From the NCBI GenBank assembly GCA_002379855.1, contig DFUX01000079.1, positions 1-18,470 of the forward strand: a stretch of DNA of 18,470 nt, given 5' to 3'. This DNA is from Cloacimonetes bacterium UBA4175. Its GTDB lineage: Bacteria; Cloacimonadota; Cloacimonadia; Cloacimonadales; Cloacimonadaceae. Under the pieces are notes generated by a model, which was given only the letters and a program-made list of their open reading frames with translations, did not search any database and was not told where the DNA came from. Numbering within the stretch: position 1 is the first letter of the stretch; the number at the start of each line of letters is the position of its first letter. This document shows positions 7,319-14,961 of the stretch, in pieces. The translations under genes and the position numbers were made by a program.

Positions 7319-7405
7319 ATGTTTACATTTTTTCAGTTGCAGAAGGTATCGCCCTCATTTGATACCAGAGGCTTTGGCTCTATCATCCTTAGGTCAACCT
7401 TATAA
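7319..7405 (+). CDS. Doubtful 28-residue small ORF
   Basis: The ORF starts at ATG 7319, seven bases after a perfect AAGGAGGT (7305-7312), and would encode MFTFFQLQKVSPSFDTRGFG plus 8 more residues. Most of it lies inside the 111-bp repeat, and the matching position near copy 3 has no equivalent start codon. The strong ribosome binding site is the only evidence. The product has no recognisable motif, and it may be chance within repeat sequence. Confidence 0.2.
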   Translation: MFTFFQLQKVSPSFDTRGFGSIILRSTL

Positions 7406-7461
7406 AAGTTAAGGATGACCTAAGGAAGACCCTTGCCAAAGAGAGGATTGCGAATGAGGGT
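7351..7461 (+). repeat. 111-bp structured repeat, copy 2
   Basis: The core spans 7382-7431: ATCATCCTTAGGT (7382-7394), 13 variable bases, GTTAAGGATGAC (7408-7419), 4 bases, GGAAGACC (7424-7431). The outer arms 7351-7361 and 7451-7461 pair at all 11 positions with two G-T wobbles. A middle stem, CTTTGGC (7372-7378) with GCCAAAG (7435-7441), is perfect. This is the best-paired of the three copies and lies about 400 bases upstream of the secreted-protein block, in the same orientation as copy 1. Confidence 0.88.
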
Positions 7462-7578
7462 GGAATATTTTCCAAAATATAGGTCTCATAGCCCAATCTC
7501 CCTCCATAAGGCATTTTACCATGTTCAAGATAGCAAATATAAACATAACATTATATATGTTCCGCCCGGAAATAAGAC

Positions 7579-7606
7579 TTGACATCAATTTGAAGATATA
7601 TTTTAT
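7579..7606 (+). promoter_or_regulatory. Possible promoter of the secreted-protein block
   Basis: TTGACA (7579-7584) is followed after 16 bases by TTTTAT (7601-7606), in an AT-rich stretch 262 bases before the start codon of the first secreted protein. The -35 is perfect and the -10 weak. If it is used, the gene has a leader of roughly 250 bases. Confidence 0.3.
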
Positions 7607-7867
7607 TGCGACTCGATCTTCGGTGACCCCGCAGTGAGATCTGTCAGGCCATCGGGTTCATTGTTTGTAGCATGGCTAACCAGTTATTCGGAAACTGTTT
7701 TTGGGATTGTTGCGCTACTCCTGTATTTCAGCCGGTTAGTCCTCCCGCGCAGACGAGAAGTATATGAATATATATAGATTGTCTATAAGGCGGGCACCCT
7801 CCAGCAGGCTGCCCATGAGCAGTCCGGAATTCAGACCGGGCTATCGGAACAACAAGAGGAGTAAAGA

Positions 7868-10800
7868 ATGCGACGAACTCTTTTTTTGGTTTTATTCCTG
7901 ACGGCATTGTTGGGAATAGTAGGTTTGAGGGCTGCAACAATCAATGTTCCCGGGGATCAGCCAACGATCCAGGCGGCCATTGGTGCAGCAAACAGTGGCG
8001 ATGTGATTCAGGTTGCCAATGGCAGCTATTCCGCCACGACCACATTAGTTATCGATAAAAGCCTCTCGATCATCGGCGAATCAGAAAGCGGAGTGGTCAT
8101 CGATGTTACGGCCGCCACCAGTTATGGTATTCATATTACAGCAAGCGATGTGACTCTGCAAAACTTCACAGTGCTGCCAAACCCGGACTCGAATGACCAC
8201 TATTGCATCAAAGCCAATCCAGCCACATTGCCGGTAATTTACGAAAACCTGACGCTGGACCACATCACCATAAACGGATCAAGAAGGTCCGCGTTTGACG
8301 TTCACGGATATAACGATGTTGTTTTGAGCAACCTGACCGCGACCGGCACCACAAGGGGTGTAGGTGTTGCAATATCAGGTTGCCACAACGTTGATATGTC
8401 CAATATCACGACCTCCGGAAACGCGTGGGGTGGGGTTGCAATATATGTGTCCAAGCCACAATACCTCAACAGAGGATCCGATAATGTGAACTTTGACTTT
8501 GCCAACAGCGATGTGGCGGATGGAATCTACGCTGAAGACGAAGAAGGTCTTGTTAACACCAACATCCATATCCTGAATTATACATATGGTATTAACAACA
8601 ACTACGCCACCAACCCCACAAAAAACATTGAATTTTATATCGAGGGTACCTTGGCAGACGCGCTTAACTTGGGAGCTGGATTCAACACCAAGTACAACAA
8701 TATGGCGTCCTACGTTTGGGCCAATGCTGATCCCATAGAGAATTACTACGTAGGTCCCGGCATGGCTATCCAGGCCGCAATCGATGCAGCCACCCCTGGC
8801 GATGTTATCAATGTAGTCGCTGGAACTTACAACGAAACGGTTACGATCAACAAAGGCGTAAGCGTTTTGGGGGCTGGAGCCGCTAACACAATCATAGATC
8901 CGGTGTCATCAACAGCAACCTATGTTGTAAGGATAAACACCACTTCCGGAAATGTGAAACTCGATGGCTTTACCATCAGGAACTCGACTACTGAAGAAGT
9001 AGGAACAACCAAGGTAGCGCTTGGCAGTGGATCTACCGGAGCAATGGTAGAGATATCCAACAATATCATTATTGGTGGATACGACAGCGCCACTGGGGTC
9101 TATACAGATTTCGGTTTCAGCTTTTGGAGCAGTAATTGTGCATCCAACCTGTTTTTCCATCACAACGACATCAGCAATTGTTATGACAATCCTGTTGGGC
9201 TGGAACGTCACAGGGGCACGAGCGAGATATCCTATAATACTATAACTGACTGTGCACCATTTCCCGCAATCTGGTTCATGACTGAGAAATCCGGAAGTGA
9301 AGCTCCCGAAATGTATGAGATCACCGCCAGACAGTATATTCATCACAATACTATCACAACCGGCACAGGCATTAGTATGGCCGCCCCGTATGGTGGGCAT
9401 TATAATCAATATCTCGGTGGTAAATACACTGATGTGGAGATATCCTATAACAACATATCGAATTTATCTGCAACCGGAAGAGGCATCCAACTGGAAGCAG
9501 ATGGGGATAACGGCGGATTCTACAATCCAGTTATCGCATATAACACGATAACTGGAGCATCAGGATTACCCTCGACTTCAGCCCGCGGGATAAGAATACT
9601 CGGGAACGTGTTCAACGCCGATATTAGCAATAATACCATAAGCGATGTGTACAGAGGCATCTGGCAAAGCTATTCCTGGGGACAGCCCGGTATCCCCGGC
9701 CCAAGCGGAAATACCGCAAACAACAATTCGATCACCAATTGCGTCATTGGAGTAGAAAACCAGTATGCAACAACCGCTGCGGTGTTAGATGCCACCAAAA
9801 CCTGGTGGGGCGATGCCAGTGGCCCTCTGGATGATGACTCCGTCAATCCTGATCCTGATCCGGACAATCCGAATGGAATGGGTGTTAAAGTTTCAGGTTA
9901 TGTGTTGTACGATCCCTGGTACCTGGATGCTGCAATGACCAGACTCTCCAACCAGAACGTCCAGAACATCGACACAGGCGAGTGGTTCACCACGATCCAG
10001 GAAGCCATAGATGATCCAGAAACCCTGGCGGGACATACTATCGAAGTGCATCCTGGGACATACACAGAGACAGCTTCTGGATCCCCCTATACCTCTTGCA
10101 TCAAGATGAACAAGGGCGTAACCCTCCGTTCGACAGATGGTGCTGCCAATACCATCATTGACGCGGCTGGAGCATACATGGGCTTCACCATCCCGGCAAA
10201 TGTTGGAACCGTGACGATCGAAGGATTCACAATAACCAATTTCACTCATATTGGAATAGCCCAGTCCTGGAGTGCCTCCGCAGGCACAACCTCGATCATC
10301 AAAAACAACGTGATCCAGGCAACAAACGACTTTATCAGGAATGGCATCCAGGTATCTGGAAACAACTCCCAGGTACTCAATAATACTGTCTATGGAGCCT
10401 CATACGCAGCGGAAGACCCGAATTACGGCAGTTCCGGCATCCTTGATGTTAACGGTTCAAACGTTCTGATTCAGGGAAACACGGTCATTGGGGCCGATAT
10501 TGGCATAAGTGTGCAGAATTTCGATTACTATCACACTGGCCAGGCAGTAAGCAACGTGATTGTGGATAACAACAACGTCAGCGAATGTTCACAAGAGGGA
10601 ATCTGTTTAAGCGGCATCAACACAGCGTCTGATGATGTTCTAAAAGATATCTCGATCACCAACAACACTCTGCTGAATAATGATACCGGCATCGGAGCAT
10701 CAGGATGTGTGATAGTTGGCGAGGCGATCCCAAGCGGTTTAGCCATTACTGGGAACAACTTCACGGGTCATCAGATCAACGTTGCAAACTGGTCACTAAC

Positions 10801-13072
10801 CACCCTGGACATGAGCGTTTATCTATCCCCCGCAAACACGTATGACAGGGCGTTCCTGCTTGATCAGGTCATTTACGCCAACGGCACAGCCTTGTATGTG
10901 GATGTTCCGGATGAAGTGATCCCCAACAGCTTCCAACAGACCTATTCAGTGAAAGCGTCGTATATAGAAGGCCTGCGTGCATTCACCATGATGTTGAAGA
11001 TTCCCAGGGCCGATTTCGTACAGCCTGTTCATACTGGATCAAACATAGATTTCGCCCTTGGTTCTGCTTATTCTGGATATGGTACTTCAATGATGATGCC
11101 AATCGAGTACGACGATTCAGATGAAGATTACCACCTCTACACCATTACCGGCAGCTATTTCGGCGCTGCAGACGGCATTACAGGAACAGACAAGGAACTG
11201 CTCACGGTGAAACTCACCAGCAACGCGGATCCACACACAAACGTGCCTAACGGCTGCTATATCGTGATTGACTACGACTCAGTAATCCTCAAGGACGACC
11301 AAAATCCTTACCATGAAATACCCTGTGCCGGTACCGTTGACGGATGGGTGCTGATCGACAGTGAAGCTCCCCTGGTCGTGATCGACAACATCGCCTCTTA
11401 TCCCGAGCCCTATGTGGTGCAGGTGAATAGCGACGGCATCATCGAACCCGTGTTCAACCTCACCTATACCGACGACTGGGATCTGGCTACAGCCATGTAC
11501 CTGATCCAGGCTGAGGATGCCACAGCTCCCGACGATCCGGGCGATTTCAGCGCGGTCGTTGGCGCAGTGGATGGCACCCTGACCGATATCGACAACTGGA
11601 CCCTGCCCATCGGTTCACTGGCAGATGGCACCTATACCGCCTATCTGCTGGTGGTGGATGAGGCTGGCAACTACTACATCCTGGATTGGGATTTCATCAT
11701 CGACACCACCGGTCCCGCCGCCGTGGTCTGGGAACCTCAGATGACTGCTGAACTGCATCCCTGCCGTACCACACCAAACGCGAACAACTCCATCGACCTG
11801 ATGTGGACCAACACCGGCGACGTGGTGAAGAACCATATCTGGATCCTGAGCTATGGCGACGCCATGGGCGGAGATGCTGCCAACCACTATCCGGAATATG
11901 AAAACCACCAGGAACCCGCTTCGATCACCGCTCCCGATCCCTACGGCGCGAGCCCGCAGAACGGCTGGGTGAAATACACGGTCGATCCTGTTCCCGCCAC
12001 CTTCCCCTATGCCCTCACCGGCATGGAGCGCGGCTATTACTACGTTACCATCTTCGCGCAGGATGCCGCCGGCAACATGAGCGAAGCCCCCGAAGCTCCC
12101 TTCTACCGCGAGTCCATCTCCTACTGGCCTGGCGACGTGGTGGTCGAAGGCCAGGTTCTGGATAACGATGTTGCCATGCTAACCGGCGCCTGGGGACGCG
12201 GCGTGACTTCAAATCTGCCTTGGGATGACGCTTACAACGTCATCGATGTGGGACCTTCCACGGATTATATGCGCCGTTCCCGCCCCACTCCCGATAACAA
12301 GATCGACATTGAAGACCTGATGATGTTCGCCATGAACTACTACAACACGAACTATACCTATTACATCAGGAACTTCCCCGAAACCAACCCCATCGAGATC
12401 AGCCTGAACAGCCACAGCGCCGCCGACCAACTGGTCGTGGAACTGGTTCTGGATGGTAACGCCGGCTTTGTGAAAGGCCTGAACATCCCCGTGAGCTATG
12501 GCAACGGCCTGCATCTGCTTGACGTGGCAAGCGGCGAAGTGTGGCCTGAAGGCAGCCTGCTGCTGCATACCAATGCCGATGGCAGGGTCACTGTATCCAT
12601 AGCAGCCATGGGAGCTGATGCGGTCGCGGAAGGCAATGGCGTGATCGCCACCCTCACCTTCGCGGTGACCGGCGCCAACACCGACCTGGCTTTGGAACAC
12701 ATGACAGCCCGCACCTGTGATAACCAGGAAATCGAGATCGAAAACAATCCCACCGGCAACGTGAACAACGGAGACGTGGTGAACGTGATCCCCGCCCACA
12801 GCTATCTGGGCAGCAACTATCCCAACCCCTTCAACCCCAGCACCACCATCCAGTTTGGGATCAAGGAAGCCGGATTTGTAAAGATCAAAGTATTCAACGC
12901 CCGTGGACAGCTTATCCGCACCCTGGTAAACGACAGCAAGGCTGCCGGAACCTACCAGGCAACCTGGAACGGTTTGGACGAAAACAACCGCCCCGTGGCC
13001 TCGGGAGTTTATATCTTCCGCATGGAAACCAAGGGTAAAGTGCAGACCACCAAAGGTATCCTAATCAAATAA
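7868..13072 (+). CDS. Giant secreted multi-domain protein: triple beta-helix, cohesin-like, dockerin-like, C-terminal sorting domain
   Basis: A 1734-residue exported protein. The signal peptide is 1-22. Three parallel beta-helix domains follow, each opening with the same pattern (TIQAAI...GD.I.V..G.Y...): about 23-290, 294-690 and 697-1000, rich in NNxI turns. Next come a cohesin-like sandwich (about 1000-1160), Ig-like and FN3-like domains (about 1164-1415), a dockerin-like region with GDVVVEGQVLDNDVAML and PDNKIDIEDLMMFAMNYY (about 1421-1495), and a second cohesin-like domain (about 1507-1635). Last is a FlgD-like / type IX-style C-terminal domain (1647-1734) with SNYPNPFNPSTTIQF and GVYIFRM. 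Beta-helix domains often bind or cleave polysaccharides, but I see no catalytic set. AAGAGGAG (7854-7861) sets the start. The 5' part is clearly more AT-rich than the 3' part. The role, surface adhesin or glycan-active protein, is inferred. Confidence 0.9.
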   Translation: MRRTLFLVLFLTALLGIVGLRAATINVPGDQPTIQAAIGAANSGDVIQVANGSYSATTTLVIDKSLSIIGESESGVVIDVTAATSYGIHITASDVTLQNFTVLPNPDSNDHYCIKANPATLPVIYENLTLDHITINGSRRSAFDVHGYNDVVLSNLTATGTTRGVGVAISGCHNVDMSNITTSGNAWGGVAIYVSKPQYLNRGSDNVNFDFANSDVADGIYAEDEEGLVNTNIHILNYTYGINNNYATNPTKNIEFYIEGTLADALNLGAGFNTKYNNMASYVWANADPIENYYVGPGMAIQAAIDAATPGDVINVVAGTYNETVTINKGVSVLGAGAANTIIDPVSSTATYVVRINTTSGNVKLDGFTIRNSTTEEVGTTKVALGSGSTGAMVEISNNIIIGGYDSATGVYTDFGFSFWSSNCASNLFFHHNDISNCYDNPVGLERHRGTSEISYNTITDCAPFPAIWFMTEKSGSEAPEMYEITARQYIHHNTITTGTGISMAAPYGGHYNQYLGGKYTDVEISYNNISNLSATGRGIQLEADGDNGGFYNPVIAYNTITGASGLPSTSARGIRILGNVFNADISNNTISDVYRGIWQSYSWGQPGIPGPSGNTANNNSITNCVIGVENQYATTAAVLDATKTWWGDASGPLDDDSVNPDPDPDNPNGMGVKVSGYVLYDPWYLDAAMTRLSNQNVQNIDTGEWFTTIQEAIDDPETLAGHTIEVHPGTYTETASGSPYTSCIKMNKGVTLRSTDGAANTIIDAAGAYMGFTIPANVGTVTIEGFTITNFTHIGIAQSWSASAGTTSIIKNNVIQATNDFIRNGIQVSGNNSQVLNNTVYGASYAAEDPNYGSSGILDVNGSNVLIQGNTVIGADIGISVQNFDYYHTGQAVSNVIVDNNNVSECSQEGICLSGINTASDDVLKDISITNNTLLNNDTGIGASGCVIVGEAIPSGLAITGNNFTGHQINVANWSLTTLDMSVYLSPANTYDRAFLLDQVIYANGTALYVDVPDEVIPNSFQQTYSVKASYIEGLRAFTMMLKIPRADFVQPVHTGSNIDFALGSAYSGYGTSMMMPIEYDDSDEDYHLYTITGSYFGAADGITGTDKELLTVKLTSNADPHTNVPNGCYIVIDYDSVILKDDQNPYHEIPCAGTVDGWVLIDSEAPLVVIDNIASYPEPYVVQVNSDGIIEPVFNLTYTDDWDLATAMYLIQAEDATAPDDPGDFSAVVGAVDGTLTDIDNWTLPIGSLADGTYTAYLLVVDEAGNYYILDWDFIIDTTGPAAVVWEPQMTAELHPCRTTPNANNSIDLMWTNTGDVVKNHIWILSYGDAMGGDAANHYPEYENHQEPASITAPDPYGASPQNGWVKYTVDPVPATFPYALTGMERGYYYVTIFAQDAAGNMSEAPEAPFYRESISYWPGDVVVEGQVLDNDVAMLTGAWGRGVTSNLPWDDAYNVIDVGPSTDYMRRSRPTPDNKIDIEDLMMFAMNYYNTNYTYYIRNFPETNPIEISLNSHSAADQLVVELVLDGNAGFVKGLNIPVSYGNGLHLLDVASGEVWPEGSLLLHTNADGRVTVSIAAMGADAVAEGNGVIATLTFAVTGANTDLALEHMTARTCDNQEIEIENNPTGNVNNGDVVNVIPAHSYLGSNYPNPFNPSTTIQFGIKEAGFVKIKVFNARGQLIRTLVNDSKAAGTYQATWNGLDENNRPVASGVYIFRMETKGKVQTTKGILIK

Positions 13073-13083
13073 ATGTATTAAGA

Positions 13084-13119
13084 GGAGTTCGCCCCCCACG
13101 GGCGGACTCCCCCCTTTTT
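13084..13119 (+). terminator. Terminator-like hairpin between the first two secreted-protein genes
   Basis: GGAGTTCGCC (13084-13093) pairs with GGCGGACTCC (13101-13110), with one G-T wobble and a 7-base loop, followed by CCCCTTTTT. It starts 11 bases after the stop codon of the 1734-residue protein and its T-run ends 9 bases before the next start codon. It is probably a terminator or attenuator reducing expression of the downstream genes relative to the first. Confidence 0.7.
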
Positions 13120-13128
13120 GGGAAAAGA

Positions 13129-14949
13129 ATGAATTCCAGATTCTGCCTGTGTTTACTGCTGCTGATGGCCTCCCTGGGCTTGAGCGCGATCTCTGTGAGC
13201 ATCACACCCAATCCCAAGGTGACCCAGGCACAGCAGGACTTCACCGTGCAAGTGACTCTGGACACCCCCACCGTAATCCGCGGTTGCACCGTATGGTTCG
13301 AATACGATCCGGACAAGATTGAGTATCAGGGCGCCGAGATTGGAGAATTGCTCAGCGGATTTGACCTATACTGGTTTCTGAGTGCCCGGGAAAGCCCCAC
13401 CAGGATACGGGTTCCCTGCATCATTATGGGGGCAGAGCTGTATGTGACCGGGCCCGGTAACATGCTCAACCTCAATTTTACCGCCCTCGCCGGAGATTTC
13501 AGCACCATAGACATCGTGAATATCCAACTTTACGACGTGATCGGCTATGAGATCCCGGGTGTGGAAGCCTTTGACGGAGATGTGATCATCGGCGAAGACG
13601 CCGCCTACGGGAAGATCAAGTGCTGGCTGCAGGGGGCATACTCCGGGGGAGCCATGCTGACAACCCAGAACGCGTCTATTCCCCTCAACTCACCCTATCC
13701 CACTGCTCCCGCCTGTGTGGATTCCATTCCCGGGGATGTGGTGGACTGGATGCTGCTGGAACTGCACTCCGTCCACAACGGCCAGCCTGTGGGCAGCTAC
13801 TCGCTGTTTCTGGACAGCGGCGGCTACCTGCGCACGCCTGGAAAGCCTTATCTGATCTTGATGAATAGCTCTCCGGGGCCTTACTATCTGTTGCTGAGGC
13901 ACCGTAACCACATGGCCATTATGAGCGCCACAGCCCAGACTCTGAGCAGCAGCGGAAGCCCCGCCGTGTTTGACCTGACCGATATTGCAAACATCTATGG
14001 CAATGGCGGGATGGTTGAGGTGGAGGAAGGCATCCACGCGATGGCCGCTGGAGACGCCGATGCCAACGGAAAGATCAATACGGTAGACCGCAATTCCCAC
14101 TGGAGGGAGCAAACCGGCTTGAACGGCTATCTTTCCGCGGATTTCAGCCTGGACGCCTATGTTTCCACGGTTGACCTCAATGATTTTTGGCGCGCCAATT
14201 CCAGCTTGTTGGGCACTGCCCCGCCGCGGCGCTCCGATCCCCGGGGCACTGTCGAGTTCACCCTGTCTCCCGAAGTGATAAGGGTTAATGGGGAAAGCTT
14301 TCTTTCCCTGGATATTTTGGCCAGCAGTCCTGACCCAAATCAGAGGATCGGCTCCGGGATGGTGCAGTTGAACTACAACCCCGCCCTCTTCGGGCAAAAT
14401 GTAAAGAGCAGCGGCAACGTGGCAGTCACGCACGGAAGCCTGATCAACGCGTTTCCCTTCCCCTATTACAATCTTATCATGAACGACAACTCCCCCAGCA
14501 GGCTGGCCATCACCTTCGAGTATCTGATGCCTGCCGGACTGGGCGGATTACTCACCTCCACGCCCCAACAACTGCTGAATGTGAGGCTCAGGCTGCTGGA
14601 CACCGGCTTCCCCTGCGGCTTCAGCTTTCAGCAAAACCTGATGGTCAACCAGCAGTATCTGGATGACAACCACACCCGCTTCGCTCAAGTACTGGCGACG
14701 GATACAGACAACACCCTCATCCCCTCGCAACCCGCCGGACTGTGTCTGAGCCTGCAGGGCAACAACCTGCAACTGAACTGGCAAGAAGCCAGCGGCTGCA
14801 CCTACTCTGTTTATTCCGCGCAAGATCCCAACGCGGAAGACTGGCAGATGGTGGCATCCGGACTCACAGACCCCTTCTGGAGCATTCCCATCCAGTCCAA
14901 CCGCATGTTTTTCCGGGTCACCGCCTCTGGCTACCCCGATACCAAATGA
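13129..14949 (+). CDS. Secreted cohesin-like / dockerin-like protein
   Basis: A 606-residue exported protein of unknown function. The signal peptide is 1-20 (CLCLLLLMASLGLSA). A cohesin-like beta-sandwich (about 21-155) has VTLDTPTVIRGCTVWFEYDP and ends EAFDGDVIIG. A shared module (163-365) contains IKCWLQGAYSGG, VVDWMLLEL, LLRHRNHMAIMSA and then dockerin-like loops: GDADANGKINTVDRNSHWR fits the calcium-binding D-x-D-x-N-G pattern, while the second repeat, DFSLDAYVSTVDLNDFWR, is degenerate. A second cohesin-like domain follows (about 375-530) and then an FN3-like end (about 530-606). There is no sorting domain. The signal peptide fixes the start although the ribosome binding site (GGGA) is weak and a hairpin stands directly upstream. 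The next gene starts 12 bases downstream. Confidence 0.85.
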   Translation: MNSRFCLCLLLLMASLGLSAISVSITPNPKVTQAQQDFTVQVTLDTPTVIRGCTVWFEYDPDKIEYQGAEIGELLSGFDLYWFLSARESPTRIRVPCIIMGAELYVTGPGNMLNLNFTALAGDFSTIDIVNIQLYDVIGYEIPGVEAFDGDVIIGEDAAYGKIKCWLQGAYSGGAMLTTQNASIPLNSPYPTAPACVDSIPGDVVDWMLLELHSVHNGQPVGSYSLFLDSGGYLRTPGKPYLILMNSSPGPYYLLLRHRNHMAIMSATAQTLSSSGSPAVFDLTDIANIYGNGGMVEVEEGIHAMAAGDADANGKINTVDRNSHWREQTGLNGYLSADFSLDAYVSTVDLNDFWRANSSLLGTAPPRRSDPRGTVEFTLSPEVIRVNGESFLSLDILASSPDPNQRIGSGMVQLNYNPALFGQNVKSSGNVAVTHGSLINAFPFPYYNLIMNDNSPSRLAITFEYLMPAGLGGLLTSTPQQLLNVRLRLLDTGFPCGFSFQQNLMVNQQYLDDNHTRFAQVLATDTDNTLIPSQPAGLCLSLQGNNLQLNWQEASGCTYSVYSAQDPNAEDWQMVASGLTDPFWSIPIQSNRMFFRVTASGYPDTK

Positions 14950-14961
14950 AGGAGGAAATAA

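Larger units (their letters stand above)
7059..7867. other. Gene-poor intergenic region between divergent units
   Basis: About 800 bases with no convincing full-size gene, visibly AT-rich in its right half. It holds the upstream region of the EIIA/CBS operon, a TAGCACCTATATAT element (7287-7300), a 28-codon open frame with a strong ribosome binding site (7319-7405), the second 111-bp repeat (7351-7461), a possible promoter (7579-7606) and the long leader of the 1734-residue secreted protein gene. Confidence 0.6.

Noticed and set aside
7728..7940. A 70-codon minus-strand frame upstream of the giant gene
   Set aside because: It overlaps the signal peptide region of a solid gene in antisense, has no ribosome binding site and no recognisable product.
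12209..12799. A 196-codon minus-strand frame inside the giant secreted protein gene
   Set aside because: It is His/Gly/Val-rich antisense of a well-supported reading frame, with no ribosome binding site or motif.
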